Positions 47,096 through 60,180 of a stretch of DNA of 64,000 nucleotides are shown here, piece after piece. The position numbers were made by a program, and so were the translations under genes. Below the pieces are notes generated by a model. It had not been told where the DNA came from. It ran no database searches and was given only the letters and a program-made list of their open reading frames with translations. Position 1 is the stretch's first letter, and every line of letters starts with the position of its first letter. Origin of the DNA: Epiperipatus broadwayi (lineage: Eukaryota > Onychophora > Udeonychophora > Euonychophora > Peripatidae); the NCBI GenBank assembly GCA_028023455.1, contig JAQFVV010006255.1, positions 1,736,001-1,800,000 of the forward strand, given 5' to 3'.

Positions 47096-49988
47096 CAGGG
47101 GTTGGCAATCTTAATTAAAGGAAAAGCAACTAGATGATAAATGTAATTTTTATTTAAGCAATTGAGCTATATAATCAACAACAATTATTTTACAAAATTA
47201 TAGAACACCAAATATGAAATTACAGAAAATATCTTTTATTCAACATTTATTCTAATAAAAACTAATACAACAAAATGAATAAAATAATAAATTTCTTAAT
47301 GCAATCTCTGTTGTTGCACCTCTGTTGATAGTTTATCAATATTAGGTAAATAATTTATAACTTTTAATCATAAGCATGATTCCAAACTTTCATCATTTAA
47401 TAAACTTCTTAAATTTGCATTTGATCAGATTCATATTGGAGAATGATTGTTTCCAATGACAAATTGAACTGAAAATAGTTAAAATTGCAAAAGCATAAAT
47501 TTTTACATGATGAAATGATTCTGGAAGAGAATTCAAGTATCAAATATGAGTTTTTCTATTGTGTTTAATGAATTTAATTCAGACTATTTATGTTGAGAAA
47601 TTAATTCCTCTTTTTGTCTCTCACAGTTTTCTAAATCGCTAGCAGGTTTTTTGAATTTTGAGTTCCACATTTCTTTTGATTTGAGATCTATTATTTGTAA
47701 CTCAAATTTGGCACAGTTGATTGCAGGAAAGTTTGTAAAATTCAGGTAATGAATATTAATTGGGTCAGTTAAAGATAATTAATGGGTTTGTATTTTCTGA
47801 AATCATGAAAGCAAGCAGCAAATTAATTTTGAATATTTTTCAAACATTTTGCAAAATATTCAAAGTTGATATTATTAAGAATATTTCAAATGAGTAAAAT
47901 GTGTTAGTGATTTTTAATCCAAATCATATGTAAACAAAATTAATTTCCTCTCTAAACTCAATACTTCTTATAATAGTTGTACAGCAATATTACCTTTTCT
48001 TTGTAATATATTGTTATAGAGTAAAATTTTTGCAACCATTAATAGACATGTAATTCGGTTTTTCTTGTGAAAAAAAAAATTCAATTTCACTTAAACAGGT
48101 CGCAAATCATTTTAAAATTACCCCTGGAAAGCTATCATACTTTATTATATAATACTAAATCTGAATACTGGCTCTCCACTTCGTATAAAAATTGTTGGAA
48201 TTGTTGATGATTCAGTGATTTTTATACAATAAAATTTACAATGTTTATTACCAAATTCATGACTTCACAAATCTTTTCCTGAAACATTTGTACACACAAA
48301 GCTTCCTGATGAATTATACAATGAAAAGTTAATACATCATGCTAGACATATTGTTTAATACAATTAATAAAACTCTCATCTTTTCCAGTCATATTTGCTG
48401 AACCATTTGAAATAATGAAATTAATTTACTGAAATCAATGTCTTTATTTTGCAAACACTGAACGACAGATAATGTAATATCTTCTTCTTGAGTTTTCCCT
48501 TTAAGTGGAAGTAGCACTAACAATTCTTCTCGAGACCTGAAGTAATGTATTTTGCAAAAAGATTTATTTGCATCATATCACTTAAATCATTAGATTCACC
48601 CAAAGCGATAAAAATGACTAATATTTTTATTGCCATTTTTAATTATCTGTCTCTGACTGTTTTAGTAGAAAGGGAAATGTCTTGAATTTTTTTAATAATG
48701 ATTTTTTGGTTTTTAAAATCATTAAAAAGTTTTTTGGACACATTTAAGAAGCATTCTATCATATTTTTGCCATCTATGAATGGGCTGCCTCACTTCATAA
48801 TATTATGAGTTACCACAAAACTGGCTGCTGTTATATCATTTGATCATTTCATCCAATTGTTGAATATAGATGTTGATTTCTTTTGCTTAACTCATCTGCA
48901 CCTTTTTTTCATTCATCTCCTGCTGGATAATCTTCAAAAAACTTCTTATATTTTGTGAGAAGATATCACTGTAAATTATTTTTTTTACTATTTGAAAGTT
49001 TGTCATGACAAATCAAACAAGTTGTCATTCCATCAAAATTTTTAATAAATGCAAAATTGTATGTCCATTCTTCTTTGAAAACATGATAGTCATTGTCATT
49101 TTTTCATTGTCATATTTTTCACTTTTATGAAGTCAAAAAAAAAATCCCATTGTTATTAAAATAAAATTATACAGCTGTTGCAAAGAACCCAAACATAAAA
49201 CATTTAACAAATTTGCTTCTTTGTTTTTGCAGTGCATTCATCATGTTCTGTCATACCAAAGGAAAATTAGCAGAGCGCACTGTATTATCCACAGAACAGA
49301 GAAGAATGCCAACTCCTGGCTAAATTTTTTAGCACGATTTTCACTAGCATCGTTTGAAGAACTTGACAAGCACTAAATTAGAAAGAGATAGAAACTGCAA
49401 GACAAGGACCAATACTTTGAAAAATAAAATTATTTAAAATATCAAAATTAACTGCTACAAATTTTAATAATAATAATAATCTGTAAATAACAAAATAAAA
49501 ATATTAAAAAAAAACAAAAATTCCCATTTCCTAAAATTTAAATATAAATAAATCACTTCATTAATTCTGTTAAATAGTAAAATTCAAAGTACCTGTCTCT
49601 ATCATTTATTTCCAATCAAAGTTATAGTTATCTCCCACTGGTGTTTTTTACAACCCACCCCAAAATCATCCCATACTTTCCTTTAAATAAAAATCAGAAA
49701 ATTTAGATAATTTTCTTTGATATTATTTGGGTATTTGTAAATAAAAAGCATATAAATCCATATAAAAAGCCATTAAAACTTTAATTAGTAAATATTTATA
49801 ATAGCAGTAATATTTTGCAATTGTAAAAATAACTCATGCAATATAACTCGTTCAACATTGGCTGACAACAAATTGCAGCGTATGAACTGAAACATGCGCT
49901 TAACTTTCATAGAATCCTTGTTATTGTATAGAGCTTAAAGAACCATACTTGGCTCACAAGCCATAGGTTGCTGACTCCTGGAATAGAG
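47088..49988. mobile_element. hAT DNA transposon with 8-bp TSD
   Basis: The element occupies 47096-49980 (2,885 bp). It starts CAGGGGTTGGCAATC and ends AGGTTGCTGACTCCTG, imperfect inverted ends of the CAGGGGT(T/C)GGCAA type typical of hAT elements. The flanking octamers GGATAGAG (47088-47095) and GAATAGAG (49981-49988) differ at one base and are the expected 8-bp duplication. The interior carries a minus-strand transposase relic. It sits inside LINE remnant 1. Confidence 0.85.
47300..49110 (-). pseudogene. hAT transposase (GTF2I-repeat/ZBED-like), decayed
   Basis: On the minus strand several blocks fit a BED-finger hAT transposase. FKEEWTYNFAFI and then GMTTCLICHDKL (about 49078-48995) is the N-terminal zinc-finger part. 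ASFVVTHNIMK, then GSPFIDGKNMIECFL (about 48825-48730), is the KPFTDGE-like block. DISLSTKTVRDR lies near 48680. IALGESNDLSDMMQINLFA (about 48608-48545) is the region where hAT proteins carry the first catalytic Asp (LDES); here the codon at 48598-48600 encodes Gly. Stops and frameshifts are frequent, and the rest to ~47300 is barely readable. Domesticated relatives exist in animals, but this copy is clearly dead. Confidence 0.7.
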
Positions 49989-50430
49989 TCAAATTATTGT
50001 ATGACAATGTGAAATGAACCTCTTACCCCCCTCCCCTTATACAGCAAAAAAACATTGCAAATATTTTCTTAAGGATGCTTAATAATATACTAATAAAATG
50101 ATGGCATTATCAAAAAATCTATAGTATATTTTTCAGGTTTTTGGATATTATAAAATTTAATCTATATTTGTAAAGGAATTTATGAAGTTGGACATGTATA
50201 TTCATAAAAAGCATTTAAAATGCATTTGAGAATGATTTTTGTAGAAAGTATAGACTCATTTATGTTACAAAAATTGCATTGAAGAATCTCTGTAAAAATG
50301 TTGTTTTTATTAGTGTGACATATATTAAAATAAAATACAACAGAGATCCACAATTAAGAAGAGTTTTGAACTCTTTCAAATTTAAAAGTTTGCTGCAGAA
50401 GAGATTAAAAAATAATGTCAACAAATAAGA
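49989..50430 (+). pseudogene. Possible 3' continuation of LINE remnant 1
   Basis: By position this should follow the YADD-containing part once the hAT is removed. Only a faint LQKRLKNNVN phrase (about 50393-50422) resembles the C-terminal end of such polymerases. No clear end or tail is visible. Confidence 0.3.
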
Positions 50431-50539
50431 AATCACTGCAATGGTTTGACTTATATAATTATTAAAAACTCTTTTTTTTCTGGAATTGGAATATTCATTT
50501 CCCTTTTTAAGTGTTTGCTATAACAGTGATAATATTGAT

Positions 50540-50710
50540 CTGTTTCTATCTATATATCTATCCAACTATCCACTCATCTATCCATTCCTCTACATCTATC
50601 TTCTACTTACCTACCTCCCTACTCTCTTACTATTTATCTCTCTTTCTATCTTGCTATATACTTGCCTTCCTACCTACATCTCTACCTATTTAATCTATTT
50701 ATTCTTTATT
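50540..50710. repeat. Degenerate TCTA/CTAC simple repeat
   Basis: Repeated CTAT/CTAC/CATC units, e.g. CTATCTATATATCTATCCAA. The two plus-strand frames over it (from 50486 and 50511) are low-complexity artefacts. Confidence 0.8.
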
Positions 50711-52087
50711 TAAAATTCTTGCTAATTCTAGGTGTGGTTAATGATTTCAAATGCATGACATTGTTGATAAAAGGATTTTATCTAAAATCAATACCATGAC
50801 CTTGTGTTGATATAGTTTACAATTCAGAAGTTAGATATTATATAACATCACTTTCATAAGGATCATTCTAGAAGGCATTATGTTAATCCATCTTATATAT
50901 TTTAGTTCTTTATTATAATAACATAATCAATTAGATTGAATTATATAATTGCTAAGATTAGATGTCTAGTTTTCAACTTCATATTAATTTTTTAATTGAT
51001 TGTAAGCATATATAAACGGTATTTTAATGTTATACACACACACATTTAGAATTTTATAAGAAATTAATACATGTATAATTTACAGTAGCACACTTTTCAA
51101 TAAATAACCAGAATAAAACTTATATTACAGGAGTGTTTTTTTAATATTTAAAAAAAAAAATTAAACAGTTTTGATTACAGATGAAAATAAAACTGAATAA
51201 AGTAAACAATAATAAAAAAGTTTTTTTTACCAGGATAACAAATAAGTATAGTTGTAATATTGAGCTTTGAGTTAAAGTTCTATTTGAATTGAATAACAAA
51301 ATATATATATATATGATATCACATTTACTGTTAGTAAATTAAACATTGCACATGTGAAAAAATTATTAATATCATCATATGATGATAATCATTATTTCAG
51401 TAGATTTAATCTACTAACTTTGTTTTCATTTTAATGCCAAGATCAGGACATAAGCCAAATATATAAAAAGTCACCCCATTAGTTTGGGAAAGAATAATCA
51501 CTATCCTTTTTGGAAAAACCTCCCCAGTACTATAAAAAGCATTTATTTGTAGAATATAATTCTAAGTGCTTTATCATTAGATCAATCTAGTTTATATATC
51601 GATGCAGCTCTCTTTGATGACATGATAAAAGTTATAACTGATTTTGCTATGATAATAATCTGTACAGAACTACTTATCATAAAGAACTGAATAATTATTC
51701 TAAGATTAACACAATTCTAATAATAGAAGTTAGAAAAATGTATAATTTGCCTACACAATTCAAATAAATAAGTTTTGTAAAATAGAAAAATGAATATGGC
51801 AAATATTTAGAGTATTATTTAAACGTATAAAGTATTTTAAAATTGAATAAATAAAAATAATTACATTATTTAACTATATTTTACATTTTAAATTAACTAT
51901 CTAAATGGACTATGGCTAGTTAGTTTTTATATAGGTTGTGGTATAATTTCAATCACTAACTTTATGACTTGATGGACTAGTCATTGAATTACAAATATAA
52001 AAATAATATATTTGGGTAAATTATATATTATTTATATTTTAGATAATTTATATTAACCAAATTTTAATATATACATTTTTTCTACGG
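50711..52087. other. Non-coding stretch
   Basis: Nothing recognisable; AT-rich with short simple-sequence tracts. Confidence 0.5.
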
Positions 52088-52266
52088 TACAGGCTTTTTC
52101 ATACCTGCACTCCAATATGTAATATATAGGGGGTTTGAACTCAGACTTTCACACAACCCTTAACTATTTCATACTTCTGACACACTTGATCACACACATG
52201 TTGAAAAGATAAATAATCACCAATATATACGTATTTCATGTTAAACCAGCACTCGTCAATTGGTCT
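52088..52266 (-). mobile_element. Hammerhead retroelement, family R, truncated copy
   Basis: On the minus strand this copy starts within the hammerhead and continues through GTGATTATTTATCTTTTCAA and TGTGTGAAAGTCTG. It then crosses the unit junction into AAGCCTGT, as in the dimer. It therefore derives from a tandem array and is truncated at its 5' side. Confidence 0.65.
52213..52266 (-). ncRNA. Decayed hammerhead (family R, truncated copy)
   Basis: GAAA, the stem III palindrome AUACGUAU and UUGGUGAUUAU are retained. The core reads UUGACGA instead of CUGAUGA (complement at 52253-52259): C3 is lost and U7 is changed. ACCAA is still present, but the outer stem I strand is missing. Probably inactive. 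Confidence 0.6.
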
Positions 52267-53950
52267 GTAAATGCTATGTAAATTTTATCTATTATATGTT
52301 TGGCAATTTTTAAAAATAAAATTATATATGTAAAATATTATTTATTTTGAAGCTCTAAATCTGTTTCTGTCCCAAAGATCAAAACTGATTAATCAGTTAT
52401 CAGATGATTTGAAGAGTAGTTAATATAAATGTACCATAAATCATAGAATAACTGGTTTTCATGAAGAAAAGATATGGGTAAATGGAATAACAGGGATATA
52501 TTAATTAATACTTTGTTTTTGACAACAAAATATATACTGATGCAATATTTATTTTTACAGGCAGATCCCTATACCACCCCACCTGGTAAGAAGTATGTTA
52601 TAGGAAATCAATGTCAAAACTCACAAGTCTAAGAAAAAAAGTCAGACCTGCCAGAGTTTAAAAAAGATGGAATTGTTAGTGATCAATAAAATGGAGCATT
52701 GTTCCTTTATCATTTTGTTTCAAGACAAAGAGTATAAAGGATGATGATTTTATTCATTAAAGATGGAATAATAAACCTGGTAAAATTATATGTGGTGAAG
52801 AATTAATTCTTACTATAGAGACCAAAAGACATTATGAAAGGTTATAACTAAAGATACAAACCACAGAAGAATAAATATATTAACTGCCAAAGTAATCTAT
52901 TATTAGCTTTACAAACAAAACATTTTCAAGATGCATTGATTTATAATAAAACTATTATGATGCAGAAGTGATATACCATGATCATTAAAACTAATGATAG
53001 CTAAAAGCATGTTACATAAATTAAACAAATAAACATATTGAAGTGATTTGTTTTGAAATCACTAAAAGCTTATCAACCATTGTCTACTATCATCTATTAA
53101 ATATTATGATAAAAGTGTCATGATTTAGTAAGTTATATTATGATATTATCTTGTTGCTGTCGTTACTCTTCATGGACGCATCACAGCTTTGTATTATTTG
53201 AACATTTTGCAGAATTATTTCTATAGTCATAATAATGTTTTCAGACATCATAATATTCCATTATGATAGAGCTCTAATTCAAAAAGCTAACCGGTAAGTT
53301 TTCTGAAAATGAGAATATTACATGGCCTCCCATAATATCACCAACTGATTTAAAAGTTACTGAACTTCTTTATCATCCTAGAATAACAAATTTAATGTCG
53401 ATATCATTCTCTGCAATCTTTTTAAATACTTAAGACATTTCTCTATGAAATATGCCTTAGTATTCCTTGAGAGATAATATCCATTTACTTGTCATTTCAA
53501 TACAAGTAGTTCATGATCCAATAAAGATAGCACACAATTTTATTTTATCCAATTTTGATATTTCATTATTAACTTTCACAACACTGTTGATGCATAATAT
53601 GTATGATCATGAGATCAACAAACTATCTAATAAAATTTTACATTTGCAAAAGTTAATTCTGCAATAAAGGGCAGTGCATATATATAGCAAGAGCTTAGAT
53701 AGTTATTCATTCAGTAACTACAAATTAATGTGTATTAATTATTATTGTTATTTTATAGTGGAATAACTCTATGAAATCTATTGTGAGATAAATTAATAAT
53801 AGTTGAATATGATTAAGAAAGTTTTGATAAATATTATTTTTGAAGGTTATCTCTATGAATCATTGAGTTTATGTTAAGTTCTTTATTCAAAGAAGAAAAT
53901 AAGACATATGACCAAGTAATTAGATGATAAATGTAATATATCCACTCTAC
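52267..53950. other. Non-coding stretch
   Basis: No supported gene. The frame at 53467-53667 has no recognisable motif. The right part could be an unreadable upstream portion of the next LINE fragment. Confidence 0.45.
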
Positions 53951-53959
53951 CTTGAACAC

Positions 53960-55310
53960 TTTTTAGCAAAAATCTTTAGATACCTCTTTATATCTATGTA
54001 TCTAAATATAATAACTACATGTAGTACTATAGGAGTACATACAACTGATGAAATTATTCAGATTTATCAGCACATCCCATTCTTAAATTCTGGTATATTG
54101 TAACTAAGGAAATAGAAAACACTGCATCAAATTGTCATGGAATATCATTATCTATTAATTCATTAATAAAATCCTTGAAAGATGATTATTTCCAGACATA
54201 AAGACTGGTTACTAGAAATCCAGAATAGTTCCAGATAATCAAAAAATAACTATAAATTTGTTTTGTTGCAAGCAAATGCAAGAAAATTGTTGTAAATAAA
54301 GAGACATTATACATTGCTTTTATCAATTTGATCAAAACCACTAGATTCAATTAATCAAAAGATATGGCAGTGTTTAAAAATGGATAGTTGTTCATAAAAA
54401 TTTATTCAAGAATAAAACTGTTACATGGTAATGGGAAAGTATTATTATGGCTGGTGAAAAATCTGAGACATTTGAATTGAAAAATTGCATTAAAGTGGGA
54501 TTTGTATTAAATTCAATTTTTATTTTCCATTTTTATGATAGAAATTTTTGGAATTATTTATAAATAGTTTTTTAAAGCACACATACAAGTTTGATGATGA
54601 GATTTTAACTAGAAATGAAGCAAAACACAAATTTTTGGGATTCCTAAATTTACAGTGTGACGATAAGATAATTTAAAGAATGTTTTAATATATTGCATAA
54701 AGAATTTGATTTATTAATCAGTAGCCAAAAACTCAGACTTTTATTTGCAGTGTTAGAAGAAAAAATTTCAATAACTTGAGTTAAATATCATGTGATAACT
54801 TTTTAGATGGAAGAAAAATTTGGGTATTATTTCAATTAAATTAGTTCTACATAGGGCTTTTATTCTACATGGAAATGAGACAGAATCCTTACTGACAGCA
54901 TATAAAGGCACTAGAAAATTTTATATTAGGATATTATGTAATGTATTAAAAATATAATAGTAAGATCATAAAACCAATTGGCATTTGTTTAACTTGTTAC
55001 TTATATTGATATTAAATCTAAAATTGTAAAAACATGTTTAACTAATTGGCTATATAAGTCTGATGATTTCCTGCTAAAAAAAAAAATCATAGTTTTTATG
55101 AGAAATATTTATTTCATTTGTCATAAAAACTGTCATAAAACTCACAAAAACTTATTGATTTTTTTCCTCACTGGAAGGATATTGTTGAGGAGGGAATATT
55201 ATACAATGGAGTTATAAATAGGCAATGTTAAAGTCTTTAGGAAAAATAGTTTACTGCAGAATAATTTAAAAGATAGTGTTACAATGTTAAATAAATTGAC
55301 TAAAAATCTG
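53960..55310 (+). pseudogene. LINE reverse transcriptase remnant 2
   Basis: In order on the plus strand: HGISLSINSLIKSLK (about 54136-54180) corresponds to the YRGISLL block. KQMQENCCK lies near 54270. ETLYIAFINLIKTTRFN (54301-54351) is motif A. NCIKVGFVLNSIF (about 54484) is the GVKQGCVLAP block decayed. LQCDDK (about 54650) is the decayed YADD. LHKEFDLLISSQKL lies near 54695. FLHGNETESLL and then RKFYIRILCNVLKI (about 54865-54955) match the post-polymerase YGCETW…LE.FH.R.L region. There are numerous frameshifts and stops. It is the same family as remnants 1, 3 and 4. Confidence 0.65.
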
Positions 55311-55379
55311 TGAGTGTTTGCCATAAATAGGAAGATGGCTGCACATACCAGTGAATTTTTAATATTTTAAAATAGGTTA

Positions 55380-57110
55380 GTGATATCTCAAGCTTCAAGA
55401 CTATTGGAATTTTTTAAAAATAATTTTATTACTTGATCTTAAGAAATCTAAAGTTGTTGCAATGTATAAAAATAAAGAAGTAACATTGATATCCACAAGA
55501 ACAGCATTTTATTGATTAGGTTACTTTTAGTCATAGATAAGTGGTCACTTGATCCAGTTTGGTTTTAAATAATCAAAAAACAAAAGAAATTTTTATTATT
55601 AGAAAATCATAAAAAAAAGATATTTATATGTAGGTTTAATTGATTTGGTCAAGGTATTTGACTCAGTTAATTAAATGTTAAGCTTTAGAAAATAACTGGT
55701 TACAGCAGCTGTTTTATAATAGTACTAGTGGAAGGAATAAAACTAGGATTAATTATGGATATGTATTAATCCCAACTTTAATTTTTATTTTTGGCAGTAT
55801 TCTTTGGATCAGTTTACAGGTAGATTCATGATGCATTATAGATTTGATGAAGAAATTTAAAATTTTAACCAATTAAAAGTAATAAAATAAATTTCATGTC
55901 CTTGGTTTCTAGTTTTACAGAATGCTGATGATTAGGCCTTTCAGAGAAAATGCGAGGCCCAGGGAAAATAATATTTTAAAGGCCCTTCAAAATTTAAAAT
56001 AAAAACATGGGGAGAGAGAAGAAACAAGAGTTTTTACTTACAGGGCCAAAAACAAGTAGTTATGAGTCACAGAAACAAGCAAGATCAGATCCAGATAGCA
56101 CTTGAATAGGGGATTCACTCTAGCACTGTTAGTATCATAAAACACTGTTAGCACAAAATTGACTGACAGGGGGCTGAGACTATTAGTTCTGCCAATCACT
56201 GAACACTTCAGTTGCTTTCATCACAGAGTTGTCAAATTGGCACCACATTTTTGACTCGTGGTATGCCTACTTTTCTAGAATATATTTGGGGGGATTTAAT
56301 TGTAAAATTAAGACCATTCTATGAGCCATGACATCACTTTGCCTTCTCCTATATTTTTGTTTAACATATTGAGTTGCCAAATTGAGGCCTCTAATATTGT
56401 GAGGCCTGGGGCAACTGTCCCTCTGGTCCCCCCTCTTATTGGCCCTGCTGATATTTGTATTATTCTTTCTAATTCAACAAATAATTTTCAGAATATTAAT
56501 GTTCTGACTGCATTCTACAAAAAATTTGTTTCAATAATAATATTTATAAAAAAAAGGGATAAGAGAAAAATTTTCAGCAATTTTGGCTTTGATTAAAGAC
56601 AATGGTTTATTACTCAGGAATTCAGTAGAAATTTGAGCAGTGAAAATATCAGAGCTGGAGTTATAACCCATGGGCATTGAACAGTCTTCTACTCTATCAC
56701 TTTTTTTTGAATGATGAATATAAGATTTTAAAATGAAGTACAGATTCTGACGTGTTGTTTTTATTTAAAAAAAAGTAATTAATCAAAGTATTATAACTAT
56801 GCGACTAAATTAATTCTATAAAAAGCTAAAACAGAGGCAAAACTCTCCATACAGTAAATCATATGATGTTGAGTGGCCTATAAAAAGTTGTTATTTGGCC
56901 AAATTCATTGCATGGAAGTGAAACATGAATCCATATCAATATAAGATAAAAGTTAAAAATTTCATTTAAAGATTTTCCTAAATATATTTTCTAAAAGTAA
57001 TATCCAATTGCTATATTCTTTATTTAGCTCTTATAATATTGAACATACCATTGTAAAAGCATTAAATTAGGCATAGGAAATTAATGAATAGTAATATTTA
57101 AAAAAAAGTA
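55380..57110 (+). pseudogene. LINE reverse transcriptase remnant 3, interrupted
   Basis: Readable landmarks are SKVVAMYKNKEVTLIS (near 55450), then motif A as YLYVGLIDLVKVFDSVN (55621-55671), the best preserved in the window. Motif C reads LQNADD (about 55914-55931). A 515-bp insertion follows. After it the frame resumes as DICIILSNSTNNFQNINVL and then TAFYKKFV (about 56450-56530), which is the expected segment after YADD. HGSETW-like (NSLHGSET, about 56902-56925) follows near the end. Frameshifts and stops abound. Confidence 0.65.
55932..56446. mobile_element. hAT-like MITE inside LINE remnant 3
   Basis: A 515-bp non-coding insert lies between GCTGATGA (55924-55931) and GCTGATAT (56447-56454), an imperfect 8-bp duplication. 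The left end reads TTAGGCCTTTC and the right end is the complement of AGGGCCAATAAG, compatible with decayed CAGGGCC-type hAT termini. The LINE frame reads continuously across it once it is removed, which supports insertion. Confidence 0.65.
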
Positions 57111-57559
57111 TTTCATAGAGCAGGAATTAAAGATTGTGACAAAAATAATATGATGGATCAGCAAGATTTGGTGTTAAAAACAATACAAGTAGATGTTAAA
57201 AAAAAAAACTAAATAACTAGAATTTGACATATATGGACTTATTTTCTTGTCTCTTTTTTCCTACCAGCAAGTCGTTTATGAGATTCTGCTAATTAATCAA
57301 TAAAAATTTCTAATTAAGCATAAAAACATTTCAAATGATGTTATAATTCCACCTTTTAAAAAAAGTCAATAATTAAACAAATGAAGAAAAAAAAGAGAGC
57401 AGAGATAAATGAAATTTAAAAATAATAAAATACATTAACTATTATCAGAATATTGAATTTACTAAAATATTTTTACTTTAAAAATAATATCAGTTGTAAA
57501 ACTGAATATTATAATTCTAATTTCTTTCCCAAGCACAAATATACTTACTTAATGCAAAC
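57111..57559. other. Non-coding stretch
   Basis: AT-rich sequence between two LINE fragments. Nothing recognised. Confidence 0.45.
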
Positions 57560-60180
57560 TCATGACCAAAATGGAGATTGCACCGATGTTTATTGATAAT
57601 TGTCTTCCAGAAATAATAAAAAAGGTAGATGGTTGCAAGTTTATTTTGGCAGAGCAGATCAACTAATGAAAGAAGAATGCAAAGTGTTGGATTTCTTTAA
57701 AAATTAATTTAGCATTTTCTATTCTTGAAATAGCTCACTGCATCTATGAAAAACCAATGATGTTAAAAACTTGCTACAACCATGGTACCAGTGCTCATTT
57801 TATTCCTTGATATTACAGCAATACCATTAAAAGATGAACATTTTTTTCTTGGAGACATATATTAATAGTAGATTTTATCAAAAGTTGATGGAAATAATAT
57901 TGATGCTGAAAATTTAAATGATTTGCTGTTATTGAATTTTTGAACATATGGATTATCACAAAAACTTAGTTTAGGGAGAAAAATTGTTATGAAGAAACAT
58001 GTATGCATCCTTGCTCAAAACCATGGTACTATAGTTAAAAATCAGAATTCATGAGAAATTCATATTAGTCCAGCACTTAGAAGTGCAGATTGATGAATAG
58101 ATCATACATTAATACACTCCAAAATCAAAGTGCTACATGCATTAAACAATATTTGATTCCAATTATATTCATAAAAAATTGATGTTCATTCTTTAAATAT
58201 GCTAAATTTCAAGAGACATTAAACCAAAACATTTGCTAATTTGAGTATCAGGATGAAATGTTATGGATACAAGCAAATCTAGATTCACTAAAAGGAAAAA
58301 TCATGACTGGTTTTCTGACAATTATTTTATTATTAGTGACTTGATTAAAAGAAAAGATGTAAAATTTTCTGCTTAACAAAATAATTAATTAGATATGGAG
58401 CTTCATAATAATTATTTTTAAAGGCAAAAATTTAATGACTAACAAAAAAGAATCAAAAATGATTAGTAAAAATAACAAAGATTGCTGATTGTGATTACTT
58501 TAGACTTTTTTTTAATGTACTGAAAACATATAGACCTGAGAAATATTACCACAATCTTATTAAATCCAGCAAGGACATTTTCTGATATGATGATAATGAT
58601 ATTTTGAATAGGTGGAGGAAGTATTTTGATTATTTTTTGAATAATGATGTAAGAAATGAGATGACAACTTTTGATCATATGCTCTTTTTTCTATTCATAT
58701 AGATTTGGACTAAATTATCCAGCTTACTTGCAATCTTAAAAGTCTAAAAAACCACAGATCTTGATTAGATTTTTTAAAAATTCAATTTTTTTTTTAGTAT
58801 TATATGAACTCATGAAATTGTGGCATCTGATATTAAAGAATGCTTCTTTTGCTTAACTTTTCACATAAACAAGATTGCACTAATTATCATGGAATATTAT
58901 TTTTATCTACTAACATAAATACACTTTCAAGGACTTTGTTGAAGAATGCTAACCATAGATTGAATATGGTTTTTAGAAAATCAAGAAGTATTATAGTTAT
59001 GGTTTTTGTTGCCAGGTAAATACAAGAAAAGTGTCAAGAACAAGAATAATTTATATTACTTTTATTGATTTAGTCAAAACATTTTGCCCAATTAATTGAA
59101 CAGGTCTATGATATTGTTTATTCATGTTAGGCAGCTTCTATATGATGGAATGGAGAAAAAGTGTTACAAATGTAATTGGAAAATCTAAGGCATTTGAAAT
59201 GAAAACTAGTGTTAAACAGGGATGTGTATTTGCTCCAACATTATTTTTGATTGTCAAGATTGTGGTCTTTAGAACTGTTTATAGGAGGCTTAATGAAACA
59301 GGATGATGCAAAACAGATTGATAGTGGAATTTTTAATTTGAATTAAGAATAAAAACAGGAATTACATTTTCTGGAATTTACAGAATGCTGATGACTGTGC
59401 TATTGCTGCCAATTGAAAAAAAAAAAAAAAAAAAAATTCTACAAAAATGTTACTTCAAAAGAGTTTGGTTTAATAGTTAATGGTCAAAAGTTTTTTATTA
59501 GACAGTAATGGAAAAAAAAATCCTCAGCAACTTTTAGCTTGGTTCTCAATTTAGGGAAGCAACCAATTTAAATGTCTTTGTAGTTTTATAAATAGAGGAA
59601 TGTATCTATTGCTACTTTTAGTAAATTAAAAGAAAGGATATTTCATAATTGGGAAATAATTACTTTAACTAACTTATTGTAAACAGAGCTGTGGTTTTAC
59701 CTAATTTACTATAATGAAACATTCCTATGATGCAACATAAAGGCATTAGGAAAGTTTCATTTAAGGGTGCTCCTAAATTTCGAAAAAACAATGGCAAGAT
59801 TCTAATACAATCAGTATACTCTTTATCTTTTTGAATAGACTATTGAATCTACTACTGTAAAATCACATCTTCGTTGGATTGGCTATGTGGAATGAATGAA
59901 CAATACAAATCTTCTAAAAGGATTTTCTAATAAAATTGAACATGCCATTTCGTGAAAGGGATAACCTTTGTTTATGTTATAATAATCATTTCAAAACACA
60001 TGCTAGAAAAGTGCAATGTGAACTGTTTTTATTACGAAGAATGATAGAGAAACAGAACATATTGCAGAGCTATATTTAGACAAGTTAAAATATTCTGCTT
60101 TCTGGAGAAATTAATACAGAATTACAAAATGCTAAATGGGCAGAAAAATAATCCAACATGTTTTATACATGGACATATTT
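57560..60180 (+). pseudogene. LINE remnant 4: endonuclease end plus reverse transcriptase
   Basis: The longest fragment. IDHTLIHSKIKVLHALN (about 58097-58147) resembles the WTDH.L…SK end of the apurinic endonuclease domain. NYHGILFLSTNINTL (about 58888) is the YRGISLLS block. RIIYITFIDLVKTF (about 59043-59084) is motif A without its second Asp. MEWRKSVTNVIGKSKAFEMK and SVKQGCVFAPTLFLIV lie inside the open frame 59124-59306 and are the best-preserved stretch. LQNADDCAIAAN (about 59379-59414) is motif C. EFGLIVNGQK lies near 59461, and SHLRWIGYVE (about 59867) marks the C-terminal LRW.GHV block. A 22-bp A-run at 59416-59437 interrupts it. Non-functional. Confidence 0.7.

Noticed and set aside
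50486-50713. Two overlapping plus-strand frames rich in Tyr, Leu, Ser and Pro
   Set aside because: They translate a degenerate TCTA/CTAC simple repeat.
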